From: Epiperipatus broadwayi | Taxonomy: Eukaryota; Onychophora; Udeonychophora; Euonychophora; Peripatidae | Direction: 5' to 3' | Assembly: GCA_028023455.1 (NCBI GenBank) | Contig: JAQFVV010000112.1 | Span: 4,002,001-4,066,000 of the forward strand | DNA length: 64,000 nucleotides | Shown: positions 1 to 11,159 of the stretch, piece by piece | How the letters are laid out: every line of letters begins with the position of its first letter | How positions within the stretch are numbered: position 1 is the first letter of the stretch | The notes under the pieces: generated by a model | Seen by the model: only the letters and a program-made list of their open reading frames with translations | Databases searched by the model: none | What the model was told of the DNA's origin: nothing | Program-made: the position numbers and the translations under genes

Positions 1-312
1 TATAGAACTATAGTTAATCACTTAATTTTCTTCAACTGTCATTTCAATTCACATATAACGGAAAAACGTCAACAAGGCATATCCCATGATTCTCGAATTT
101 TAACATTAATAGACTGTTGATTAATCATAATTCTATTTCTATTTATGAAAATTGCCTCCTTAAATTTTCTTTTATTGTGATTTCTTTCATCATGAGAAAT
201 ATTAACATTTTAAATATTAAAATTAAAGGTAAACTTACTTAATATATTATTACTGTTATATTCATTACATATATATATAATAAGTTATCTGTTAAAAATA
301 TACTTTATGTAA

Positions 313-775
313 TGGTAAATGATAACAATAATAATATATAAATTAAGCACTTGTATTTTCAATTATGTTGTAATCGTTATCAACTGAAGTCATGTAGACA
401 AAAAAACAACCCAGCAATAAACAGATATCACGTGATTTTCCAATAACGTGAATTTATTACTGGATTATCTATTTATTGTATAATCTTTAAATTAGTTTAT
501 AAAAATAGCATCTTTAATTTTTCTCAAAGAAAAATTAAAGAGGCTATTTTTATCAATCAATTTAAAGATTGTATAATAAAATTAGACTATTTTTATAAAC
601 CAATTTAAAGATTGTATAATAAATAGACAATTCACTAATATCAATATACTGTATACAATTCTTGATATCTTCTTTTTTTTGTCTACATCAATTCAGTTTA
701 TAATGATTACAACTTAATTGAAAGTACTTCTACTTAATTTATATATTATTATTCTCATTATTATAATTAATATTT
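313..775. repeat. Foldback element, TIRs about 95 bp
   Basis: The left arm at about 313-410 and right arm at about 672-775 are inverted copies, diverged by small indels. Both contain the run around GTAATCGTTATCAACTGAA and GTAGACAAAAAAA in complementary form. The middle holds its own shorter repeats: a motif around TTTAAAGATTGTATAATA occurs several times in both orientations. No ORF. A partial relative of the internal part appears near 9600-9760. Confidence 0.65.
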
Positions 776-1004
776 ACTAAGGCAATAAACCTAATGCGAA
801 AATAAAATTGCTTACACTCTTGACCCATCCACAACATAAATGTATCCAGAATATAATTGGATATATACTTGTTAACTATAAATAACACTATATTTAATGA
901 TTTGTTTTGTGTATATTTTGTCTTTCACACTTTAAATAAAATAAATAAAATTTGTTTAATGCAAATATAGTTCAAGTTTATTTTATAATAATAACAAATT
1001 AATT

Positions 1005-1245
1005 GTTCAGGCGGGCATAAATAGTTTGAGTGCCAGAAATGATAAATCTGGAATCAATATGAGGATTTTATACTCGAGAGTATGACACTCTACCTTTTCA
1101 CTAGATTATGCAGAGCAAAAAATATTTAAATGGCTTTATTGCTTTTTCATAAGAAGTCAGGTTCAGAAGTGCCCACACCAAAATTGATCCTAGGACCCTC
1201 CATTTTAGACTCTTATCCTCTACTACTGCACTAACACAGAAGATT
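1005..1245 (-). repeat. Two adjacent tRNA-derived SINE copies
   Basis: Read on the minus strand, two head-to-tail degenerate copies (about 1125-1245 and 1005-1115) show a tRNA-like promoter half (a box A-like stretch around GTAGAGTGTCATACTC in the 1005-1115 copy), then ATAAAATCC and CTGGCACTCAAA. The same layout is seen at 8741, 31390, 43655 and 44685. Family membership is inferred from these shared blocks. Confidence 0.5.
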
Positions 1246-1959
1246 ATTCTTATTAGTGGTTAATGATGTCAGGAAATGGAATAGCTAATGTTACAGTTCT
1301 GATATCTTGTATAAATTATAGTTTGTAATTCAAAGCTTGTCTATAACAAATAATCTTATATTTTAGTTAACTACTGAGTTAGTAGAGGGTATTTCAATAT
1401 TTCCATTCATAATGACACTGTAAGTAGAGTTAAAGTAAGTTTGGCTGCTTTCCTGTGTGACATTTTTATTCTGTGCTGAAAGCTAAGTTGAACTTTTTTT
1501 ATGTGATTAATCATCTGAGCTCATCAATACAAAAATTGCTTGCTTGTTGTATAAAAGTGATAGTAAATTGTGATTACAAGAGATAGATATAATTGAATTT
1601 GAAAAGATCGGGAATTGTTAACGCTTAGAAAATGTTTCGTTCGCCATTTTAAATATAGAAGTACAAAAAAAATTACTTTGTTGAATGTGTGTTAAAGTAA
1701 GGATATTTTATAACTAAGTTATATGTAAAATTAGTTGGTTTTTGAGTAAGTTTGCTATTAAAGGATTTTTTTTTAATTTAAGAAAGGGAGTGATTTATTT
1801 GACAAAAAAGATGTTTTTGAGGCCTACGGTCAGAAAACACATGGTTATCGATTGATCATTATTGAAAGAAAGTAAAGTTTTTATCCTTCCATACAAAGGT
1901 CTTTGAAGAATAGGAGAGGAAGTATAAAATCAAATATAGAGTAGGTGACTTGGAAAATA

Positions 1960-2160
1960 AGGAATATGGATTGTATTTGTATTGCACAATGCATATATAA
2001 GGGTCGGAAACAAATTAAGCAAGCTGTGGGTAGAGTGTACTGTATGTGATAAGGTTTATCATTTGAAATGTTTAAATAAGACTAGGAAAAATGTAAAAGG
2101 TTATGGTTTGTAGACAGTATGTACATGTGATAAAAGAGGTGAAAAAGTGTTTTCTAAGTG
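1960..2160 (+). pseudogene. LINE ORF1 PHD-finger remnant
   Basis: With one frame shift, the translation contains C-x2-C-D-K-V-Y-H-x2-C, followed about 20 residues later by C-T-C. This matches the second half of a PHD zinc finger (C-x2-C ... H-x2-C ... C-x2-C), and a further Cys pair (CICIAQC) precedes it. A stop codon interrupts the domain just before the last Cys pair. PHD fingers read histone tails in host proteins. In CR1-type ORF1 proteins their role is not settled. Confidence 0.55.
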
Positions 2161-2381
2161 TAGATAGTTTAAAGAGACAGTCAGGAAAAATGGAGCAAAA
2201 TGTTGTTGAGGAAGTTAGGTAAGAGTATGGTTGTAGTAGAGTGACAAGATATATGGGTTACAAAATTAGTAGTGAAATGGAGATGGTTAGCCAAAGAATA
2301 AATAAGATAAAGGAAGAGGTAAAGGATGTAGAAGTGAAATTAAAATTGTTAGAGATGAAATGTGAGTAAATGAAGGAATAA

Positions 2382-3134
2382 TTGAGTAGTAATGATAAGG
2401 AAGAAGTAGATAAGGAAGTCCAGAAGATGGTAAAGAATGTTATGGATAAAGCAGAGAAAATAGACTATGAGACAGTATTGATAAGAGATTCATTAATTAG
2501 AGAATGTGGAGATATAATTGCAAGGGAAAATAGAAACAGGTATGTAAGAGTATGGTTGCCTAGAGCTAGAATTAGTGATGTTACAAATAAAGTAAAGAAG
2601 CAAGGAGTAGAGATGTGTATGTTATGGTAGGGACTAATAATTGGTCAGGACCATCAGAGAGAGAGTAATGGATAAGTACATAGAATTGATTAGGTGAGTA
2701 AGATTAAAGAAAGAGTAGGAATAGTTGAGTTATTACCAAGAATTGATGAGGTAAATGTTAGATAGGGCATGTTCTATAAATGAGAGATTGAAAAAAAATG
2801 TGAGAGAAATAATGTCATGTTTGTGGATGTGTGGGATTTTTTTATTGGAAAGAGGGAGTTATATAGTAAAGGTGGATTGCACTTAGAAAGACAAGGAAGT
2901 GAAGTTTTAGGGAGTTTGATTTATAAGAATATAGTTCAGAAAACTTATAAAGGGGGGTGGGTTTTAAAAAATAATCAAAGGGTAGCTAATTTAGATATAA
3001 ATGTAGATGTGGAGACGGAATGGGTCTATAAAATTAATGGTAAGCAAGTTATTTCTAAATGTAATGGAGAAAAAAAAGTCAAAAGAATTTATAAAAGAAT
3101 AGTTAGGAAAGAAGAAATTATTAAAATTGGGTAG
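2382..3134 (+). pseudogene. LINE ORF1 coiled coil and SGNH/GDSL esterase remnant
   Basis: A Lys/Glu-rich coiled coil leads into VLIRDSLIRECG, the SGNH hydrolase block I (normally G-D-S-L, here Gly replaced by Arg). Then follows a broken GTNN-like block III around 2630, and RNNVMFVDVWDFF ... GGLHLERQG, equivalent to the D-x-L-H block V with its catalytic His. The Asp of D-G-L-H is also changed (GGLHL). Such esterase domains occur in ORF1 of CR1-like LINEs. The frame is broken near 2640-2820, so no intact enzyme is encoded. Confidence 0.6.
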
Positions 3135-3339
3135 ACCAGAAAAGTGTCTGGAATTAAACAAAGCAATTAAAAATGAAGAGCTTGAGGTATTAGCAGAAGT
3201 GGAAATATATCTAAGAGAAGAAGAACATATTCTGGAAGACTTGGTATGGCAGGGTATAAATAGGAAAGAAAATGAAAAAAGGGCTGGTGGTATAGTAGTT
3301 ACCTCAAAAAAAATATTTAAATACTGTTAAATGTCAAGA

Positions 3340-6300
3340 ACATTTGTGGTTTGAGATAAGATTAGGAAGACAAGAATGGATGGTGGCTATAGTGTATATA
3401 GCCACTGGAGATAGTCAAACTATAATGGAGTGAAACAGTAGCATATATGAATGCTTAGTTAAGGATATACAGAGTTTAAAAAAAGGGGGAAGAGAATAAT
3501 GGTTATAGGGGATATGAATGGGCATATTGAAGAAATTGATGATGTAGTTAATAAGAATGGATAACTTTTGAAAAGTTTTTGTCAGAGAGTGAATTTGAGC
3601 ATTGGAAATTTTATCGAATATTTATGAGGGACAATACACATGGTCTAGAAATAATATATTCCACACAATAGATTATGTATTAGTAGAGAAAGAGGGAATG
3701 AATAAAGTACAGAAAATTAAGGTGTTTGATAATGAAGAGAGAGTATGTAATAGTGATCATAACTTCTTTATAATAGAAATGGTTAGTAATGTGATGGAAA
3801 ATAGTAATAAAAGTAGAAAAGATAGTAAAAGATGTGGATGGAGAGTGAATGATGAGAATAAGTTAGAAGAGTATAAAATGAAAGTTGAAGAAACCTTGGA
3901 AGGGTTGGTTGAGGATGAGTATAAGAACTGGTGCGATGAAATAGAAAAAGTGGCAAATAGGGTTTTAGGTGAGAATATTCAGAAGAATAAAAGTAATAAG
4001 AGGAAAGTGAGAGTTAGTGAAAGTGTAAAAGAGAAGAAAAAAGCATGCAGAGAATAGAAGTGTGCTATTAAGAACAAAGAAAGTGAAAAAGAAGTTAAAT
4101 TGAAAAAGTACTTAGAAAAAAAAAGTTGGCTAAAATAGATCATTATATAGAGAATGAAATTGAATAGTAAATTGTTGGAGGATATTAATAAAAGTGGAAG
4201 AGATGGGAGTAAAAATTTTTGTAAATACATTAAAAGAGGGAATTTAGGGGGGAGAAATAATAGTACTAGATGATGAGGGAATAGTGTAGTTCTAGAGAAG
4301 AATTAGAGATAATCTTAAATAAGTATGTAATGGATATAAAAAAAGGTTAGATGTGAAGGACAGAGTAATAGAAAACATGACAGCATATAGTAATGGGAAT
4401 ATTTGGTTTATATAAAATGAACTGAATGAAGCAGGTAAGAAATTGAAAAGTGGAAAGGCAAGAGGTTTGGATGGATGGGCAGCAGAGATGGTAATGAATT
4501 TAGGACATAGGGAAAATTAAAACTATTATCATGTTTTAATAAGATGGCACAAAAAGAAATTTTCTGGGTAGTTGGAGTAATACAAGAGTAAGGCTACTAT
4601 TTAAAGGAAAGGGTAAGGATCATAGAAAGTTAAACAATTATAGACTGATAGTGGTAATGTCAGTGCTATATAAAGTTTTCTCATATATGGTGGCTGGAAG
4701 GATTGCAAAATGGATGGAAGAAAATAATATAGTGGGAGAAATGCAAGGAGGTTTTCAATCAGATAGGCATATAGGAGATAGTTTATTTGTAGTTACACAA
4801 CTTATGGATATGAGTAAGAATACAGGTAGACAGTTATATATGGTTTTTATAGATATAGAGAAGGTGTATGATAGAGTAAATAGAAATAGATTATGGGTAA
4901 GTTTAGTAAATTTGGGAATGGATGGAGCTTTAGTGGATATTATTAAGAAATTATATGAAAATAATTACTATACATATCAATTAGGGAATATAGAATCAGT
5001 TAAAGTTAAAAATGGGGTGGGACTAAGGCAAGGATGCCCTATGTCACCTATTTTGTTTTTGTTGTATTTGAGAGAAATGGAGAGAGCAATAGAAAGACTA
5101 GGAAGAGGGATAGAGATACCATTAATAGGTGGCAAGAGAGTATATACATTGTCAGGTCTTTTATTTGCAGATGATGTCTTTTTGTGTGCAGAAAGAAGAG
5201 AAGATATGAAAGTTATGCTGAGGACATGCACAAGGTGGGTAAAGAGATAGGGATTAAATTTAGTGAAGAAAAATCAAAAGTAATGATGATTAATTGGGGA
5301 AAGAGAAGACAAAAAATTTTTATTGGGAGATATAAAGTTAAGTGTGGTGAATAGATATAAGTATTTGGGAATCATCTTAAGTAATCAGAGAAATTGCTTG
5401 GATGAATGGGAGAAAAAATTGATAAATGAAGCAAAGAAAAGAAAGGGATTGATAAAGAAATTAACAGTGTTTTCATATAATAAATATGATGTAGCTAGAA
5501 TTATATGGAAGGAAGTTGCAAGTAGCAGGGTTAACATATGGTAATGATGCATTATGTGTTAGTAAAGGGGTATTAGATTACTTAGAAAAAGTACAAAGAG
5601 AAGTAGGAAGACATGCATTAGATGCAGATGTGTGGACAGCAAAGGAGGCAATTCAAGGAGAAATGGGATGGTCACGTTTTTATATGAGAGATGCAAAAAG
5701 CAAAATGAAAATGTTTGGTAGATTGCAGTTTATGGATAATAAAAGAATAGCCAAAATAGTATTTAATTGGGTTATGAATAAAGGACAGGCAACAAGATGG
5801 GTGAGAAAGGTAATGTGATATGCAGAAGATTTGGATAAAGAATTTATGTCAGTATACTTATACAAAAGGTGGGATGATTGTGTTAGGAGAATTGTTGAGT
5901 GTTATAGTATTAAGGAATGGGATAGAAGAATAGATGCATTAATAAAGAAATAGGGAGTTGGAGAGATGGAGAACTAGTATGGAGAGTAAAAAGAGTTTAA
6001 ATATTTATAGAAGTAAACAGAATATTGGGTGTGAGTTAATTTATGATAATAGCAAGGAAAGTAGTTTACTGTTTAAGGCTCAAATGGGATCTTTAGCAAC
6101 AAAGGAATATACACATAAATGGAAAAATGTGGGTGATTTAGTCTGCAAGTTGTGTAAGAAAGGCATAGAAAATATTAGGCATCTGTTAATTGAATGTAAA
6201 TGCCTGAAAGCAGAAAGGGTACAAATAATGAAGTTGTGGAAGAATAAATATAAACAAAGTGATTATACAGAAAGTGGGTTATTGGTTTTTATGCTGTGTT

Positions 6301-6383
6301 TGGGAAATGATAAAGGAGATTTATATATAAAGGCCATGGAATTGACAAAGATTATGGTGTGGAAGTGGGATGGATCAAGATAG
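3340..6383 (+). pseudogene. LINE ORF2: endonuclease, reverse transcriptase, Zn-knuckle (broken)
   Basis: The endonuclease end is recognisable at 3600-3780 (TWSRNN ... HTIDYVLV ... SDHN, the usual catalytic Asp and SDH motifs). The reverse transcriptase spans about 4440-5260: FIDIEKVYDRV (first catalytic Asp region), GLRQGCPMSPILF and LLFADDVFL with the FADD box. A C-terminal region has C-x2-C, H and C residues (VCKLCKKGIENIRHLLIEC) typical of the Zn-binding tail of many LINE ORF2 proteins. At least five frame breaks separate these parts. The RT segment alone keeps ~199 open codons. Confidence 0.75.
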
Positions 6384-6514
6384 AAAAGAATATGGAAAAA
6401 CATAAGGTGGGGAATGGAAAGGGAAGTTAAAGTGGCTAAAAGGTTTCTCTGGGCATAGCTGCTGAGAGATTCCTGACTCTGTATAAGGAGAAGTAACAGT
6501 GTATCACATCCCAT

Positions 6515-7700
6515 CAGTAAGAAGAGAAAGAATTTTTATTGGGGATATAAAATTAAATATGGTGAATAGGTACAACAATTTGGGAATCATCTTAGTTAAT
6601 CAGAAAAATTACTTGGATGAATGGGAAAAAAATTGATAAATGAAACCAAGAAAAGAAAGGGACTGATGAAGAAATTAACAGTGTTTTCATATAATAAATA
6701 TGATGTAGCTAAAATTGTATGGAAGGGAGTGACAGTAGCAGGGTTAACTTATGGTAACCATGCATTATGTGTTAGTAAAGGGGTGCAAGATTAATTAGAA
6801 AAAGTACAAATATACACATTAGATGCAGATATATAGATGGCAAAGGAGGCAATTCAAGAAGAAAAGAGCTAGTCAAGTTTTTATATGAGAAATGCAAAAA
6901 AGCAAAATGAAAAGATATGGTAGATTAAAATTTATGTTTAATAATAAAATAGCAAATTAGTATTTAATTGGGTTATAAGTAAAGGACAGACAACAAGGTG
7001 GGGTGAGAAAGGTTGTATGGTACACAGAAAATTTTGATAAAGACTTTATGTCAGTATACTTATACAAAAGATGGGATGATTGTGTTAGGGGAATTGTTGA
7101 ATGTTATAGTGGCAAGGAATGGGATAGAAGAATATATGCATTAATAAAAAATAGGAGATGGAGAAGTAGTATGGAGAGTAAAAAGAGTATAAGTAAACAG
7201 AATATTGAGTGCAAGTTAAATTATGATAATAGCAAGAAAAGTAGTTTAATATTTAAGGCTCAAACAGGATTGTTAGCAACAAGGGGATATACACATAAAT
7301 GGAGAAATGTGGGTGATTTAGTATGCAAGTTATGTAAGTAAGGCATAGAAAATATTAGGCATCTGTTAATTGAATGTAAATGCTTACAAGCAGAAAGGGT
7401 GCAAATAATGAAGTTGTGGGAGAATAAATATAAAGAACGTGTTTATACAGACTGTGGGTTCTTGTTTTTTATACTGGCTTTGGAAAAGATAGGAGGATTT
7501 CAATATAAAAGCCATAGAGTGGACAAAGATAATGTTGTGGAAAAAGGATGAAGCAGGATAGAGAAAAATATGGGAAAAACTTAGGGTGGGGAATGGAAAT
7601 GGAAGATGGCTAACAGGTTTCTCTGGGCATAGTGGCCAAGAGACAGGAGAAGCCATAGTACATCGCATAGCAATGATATTATAAGGCATAGTTCTGTAAT
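6515..7700 (+). repeat. Second copy of the LINE 3' third in tandem
   Basis: From about 6518 the sequence restarts with a copy of the segment beginning near 5300. Matching landmarks are 'gggaatcatctta', 'gtgttttcatataataaatatgatgtagct', 'attgaatgtaaatgc' and the 3' end. The two copies differ at many sites, so the duplication is old or the second is an independent 5'-truncated insertion. It carries the same Zn-knuckle coding region (around 7310-7380) with a stop inside it. Confidence 0.75.
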
Positions 7701-8459
7701 ATTGGTAATGAGAAACAACAATAATACTAAGGTCAACCTGTACAATAAGTTTATAAATAATTGTTTTAATAAAGTAATTCTCTTACAAATACACAAAAAA
7801 ATTAATGACAATAGTAATGAAAAATATCTCTTCACACTATCCTAGAGCCATCTACTGTTAGTTTATGTAGTCAATGAACACTAGATAGTATAGTGATACG
7901 AAATCCTATATATCCTATCCACATTTTGTTTTTCTCTTTTTTTTTAAGTGAAGACGAGGATTCATAAATGGATTTAAAGCGCTTATATATATATATATAA
8001 TTGCCATCATCTTTTATTCCCTTATACTATTCAAGTTTAATATTTTGAATCTAAAAAAAACATGAAATTTGTAATACAAGCCAATTTGCCTACTTTCTTA
8101 TATATGCCAGAAATTAGACTGAAAGTGGCAATTTTGTAGCACCATACCATCTGGTTTTTATTGTTTACTCTAGCTTACCCTAAAGAGGACCTTGAATAAA
8201 TATGAGAAAGACATGTGATCCTGTTGTTAAAATTAATTAAAAATATAATAGTGAAAGAAATTAACAAAAGAAATATTTAAAAGACAAAATTTGAGGACTA
8301 AAAAAAAAAAATAAGTCAAATACCAAATTTATGTTCTAAAGATAAAGATAAAAAAAATTGAAAATGGAATATTTTTGCATCACATTCTACAAAAATATGT
8401 ATCTGAGTGTAACTTTTCTTATGAAGCAATTAAATATGATAAATACCAAAAAGACTTAC

Positions 8460-8631
8460 TGAAAGGAAGCCCCAAGAATTAAGCATGATCCATTATTATG
8501 GCAAGGATTAATTTCACATTGTGACTTTTGACATCGGTAAACATTTCGGCCAGATTCTACATGGCCAGGAGGAGATCCAGGAACAGAAAAATTTGCTTTA
8601 GCTGTTTTGATCTCAACATCAAATATACAAC
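8460..8631 (-). CDS. EYS: EYS-like exon: end of laminin G domain 2 and start of an EGF
   Basis: This 172-nt exon has acceptor ATTTTCAG and donor TTTCA|GTAAGT. It enters in phase 1 and leaves in phase 2. It begins with the closing LamG strand (GCIFDVEIKTAK), reaches the final LamG cysteine (YRCQKS) and opens an EGF (CEINPCHNNGSC). The rest of that EGF must be on a further exon. I could not find it between 8.46 kb and position 1, so it probably lies beyond the window edge, which would make that intron longer than 8.4 kb. Confidence 0.85.
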
Positions 8632-8740
8632 CTGAAAATATTAATAAACAAATCAAACAAAGTGCTTTTTAATAATAAAAATTTGTTTAATTAAACAGTG
8701 AATACATTATTAAGATAAGTAAAAACAATCCACAATTATT

Positions 8741-8880
8741 AATGCCTTGCATAGTTTAGCGCAGTGGTAGAATGTCAGTTTAAGGTCCTTAAAATGATTC
8801 CAGTTCTGGCCCATCTAGAACTCAAACTTCTTATGAAACTCTAAGCCATAAAGCCTCTTGATTATTTTTTTATAATTTTT
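8741..8880 (+). repeat. tRNA-derived SINE
   Basis: The segment contains TAGCGCAGTGGTAGAATG, a good box A (T-R-G-C-N2-A-G-Y-G-G), followed ~45 nt later by a weak box B-like stretch, then ACTCAAACTTCTTATGAAACTCTAAGCC and a T-rich end. The tail 'ctcaaa..cttatgaa.ctc' recurs in the other SINE copies of the window. Confidence 0.55.
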
Positions 8881-9764
8881 AATAGATAATTATATATAAA
8901 ATTGTTAAACAACAAAATAAAACAATTTTGAAGATAATATAGTATCATATTTTAAGATAAATTAAAAAATTATATCTATTTAATAATGAGCATTGTGACA
9001 AACCTTACTGAAAGATTAATTACAACATTAATAACTTAATGGTTTGTTATTCAAGGGGAGGGGGAATCATATGATGTTCAAGCATAATGGCAGAATTTTT
9101 GGTTCTCAAATCTGCCACTATATCACTGTACTAAACCAAGCAGAACAAACATTTATTATTACTAGATAAGATAAAACATAAAACAGCCATTAAGTAAACA
9201 CTGTTAAGTAAAGACTTTGTGCAGATTTTAGTAGGAGAAAAGCGAAGGAAAAGGCAGTTAATCAGGCTTCTTAATTGGTACATGCTGTGAGTTTGAGCCC
9301 CTTTTTTTGTTTGTTTTATCTTCTAGCTGAAAGTATCTATAATGTCCAACCAATACTAATTGATTATGGATTACCTACCTAATGAGACTAATAGAAATCT
9401 GAAAAAAATTTTAAGTTTTACCTGAACCACATTAGAATCTAGATTACATAAATGAAAACTGAAACTATCATCACTATATCATCAAGTTTTTCTTTATTAC
9501 CCTATAGTTCTCAATAAACCAGCATTGTGTTGTTAATCTAATATACATATTTTAATGGTAAAAATAATAAAATATATATTTTAATTAATCAGTAACATTT
9601 TTAATTACATAGTAATCATTATTAGCTGTAAAGTAATATGGAAATTTAGTATCATGTGATTTTCCATGAGCTGTGTATGTCGGTATTTGTGGCTTGTTTA
9701 TTTATTATATAATCTTTGAATCTAATTAACAATATTGCTCTTAATTTTTCTCTTTTTACACTTT

Positions 9765-9840
9765 CTTTCTTATATATATATATATATATATATAATTTTA
9801 ATATTCTTTCTTATATATATATATATATATATATTAATTC
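9765..9840. repeat. Duplicated (TA)n tracts
   Basis: Two (TA) runs of about 20-24 bp are each preceded by the same ATTCTTTCTTA or CTTTCTTA leader and followed by AATTTTAATATT or TAATTCTAATATT. The whole unit appears to have been duplicated, about 40 bp period. Confidence 0.6.
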
Positions 9841-10099
9841 TAATATTCTCACAGATAAATAAATTCATAGTATTATTTCTGGGATCTTCCATATAATAGC
9901 TAAATAATTGATGTTTCAGTATAATAACAAGTACTTTCTTCAGATATTCTTTTTCTCAAAATTATAAGAATGTGTGTGGTGAGATTTAAAATCATTATTT
10001 TTCCTTTTGTTATTTTCTCCTCATTCTCAAATTCTATTAGTTGAGAAGTTTTAAACCTACAATAGCTTTTTCCAAATATTGTTGATTTTTTTCAATTCA

Positions 10100-10560
10100 T
10101 ACATTTAATTTATGCTCTTAGGCTTTTTAAAAATCTCTATAGCTTCCCTTAGCACTCTGGCCATATTGATCAATTTTTTCCAGAATAGGTGTTTTATCAA
10201 AATTGATGTCATTGTTAGTTAATTTAAAGAGTGAATAAATGGCTGATGAATTGGATTTTCCTCTAACTGTCAAATGTGGTCTTTCTTTCTTATGTTTATT
10301 CTAAGATTGGTCTGTCCCATGTATGAATGTAAATAAACTCCATCTGCAATTTCATACATATCATCACATTCCAAAGCAATTTTGTCTTTAGAGTGAGGAA
10401 ATACTTCATTAATTTTTTTAAATGTAGTATAAATTGTATGTATATTATTTTTCCTTAAAATGTTACCAATTTCATTAGTTACTCCCTTTAAATATGGCAG
10501 AATGTTTCTTATTATATAAAAAAACCCTAATAATGATCTTGTGATCAAAACTATTATGAA
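10100..10560 (-). mobile_element. Penelope-like element fragment with GIY-YIG endonuclease
   Basis: Read on the minus strand, one open stretch has an N-terminal part (SLLGFFYIIRNILPYLKGV; NEIGNILRKNNIHTIY), a linker, then MYEIADGVYLHSYMGQTNL. That is the GIY...YIG core of the Penelope-like endonuclease with variant residues (MYE for GIY, SYMGQT for SYIGQT). Further downstream, after a frame break, FDKTPILEKIDQY fits the region with the catalytic Glu. No reverse transcriptase is visible next to it, so this is a 3' fragment. Confidence 0.6.
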
Positions 10561-10689
10561 GAAGCATTTATTAGTAGCAGAGGTATCTTGGTGAAAATGG
10601 CTGTCACCAGAATGTCTTTGTCACTGAAAATAATTGTGCTGGATGGTGATGAGAAAAAAAATATAGATATCTCCCAGTGTGCATTTGCT

Positions 10690-11120
10690 TTATATATATA
10701 TATTGTAATGGAACGTACTTGCTGCATTCCATTTAAATTGAAGAAAGAAGGCCCCAAACATTGGGAAAGCCAAATATAATGGAATGTATCTTTATATGAT
10801 CTCAAATGAAAATAAACATATGAACTTTTACAACAATAATCATTAGTTAACCAAGCCCCTAACTTTGATACACCAAATGTAATGAATAATTAAACGAACA
10901 TATTATGCTGACCACGTTATGGCGTCCAAATGTAATGGAACATACTTTTACTCCATTATACTAATCATCAGTTAACTGGGACCAACAGTTTGTGGTGCCA
11001 AATGTAATGGACAATATATCATATAAACATATTATACCTCAAATGTAATGGAACGTCAATATATGAGAAGAAAATAATGCTTCAAACATTGGATGATATA
11101 CATAATAGAATATATATAAT
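10690..11120 (+). repeat. Degenerate repeats built on CCAAATGTAATGGA
   Basis: The motif CAAATGTAATGGA or a near variant occurs at about 10706, 10770, 10877, 10924, 10996 and 11039, usually followed by AACATACTT, AACGTACTT or a similar string. Spacing is irregular (about 40-110 bp). Short flanking blocks such as 'aatcatcagttaac' and 'aacatattat' also recur. This looks like an old, diverged tandem or terminal-repeat array without coding content. Confidence 0.45.
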
Positions 11121-11159
11121 CTAATGAATCCAATTGTTGAGAAAGCCTAATATAATAAA

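Larger units (their letters stand above)
1760..7700 (+). mobile_element. CR1-like LINE, decayed, with 3' duplication
   Basis: A non-LTR retrotransposon inserted antisense to the host gene. In order: PHD-finger remnant (~1970-2150), coiled-coil region (~2160-2430), SGNH esterase remnant (~2450-2930), second ORF with endonuclease end (~3400-3800), reverse transcriptase (~4440-5260), C-terminal Zn-knuckle region (~6060-6220), then a second copy of the 3' third. PHD plus esterase in ORF1 is known for CR1-group LINEs, hence the call. Many stops and frameshifts show it is dead. Both ends are approximate. The lineage within CR1/L2-type elements cannot be fixed by eye. Confidence 0.75.
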
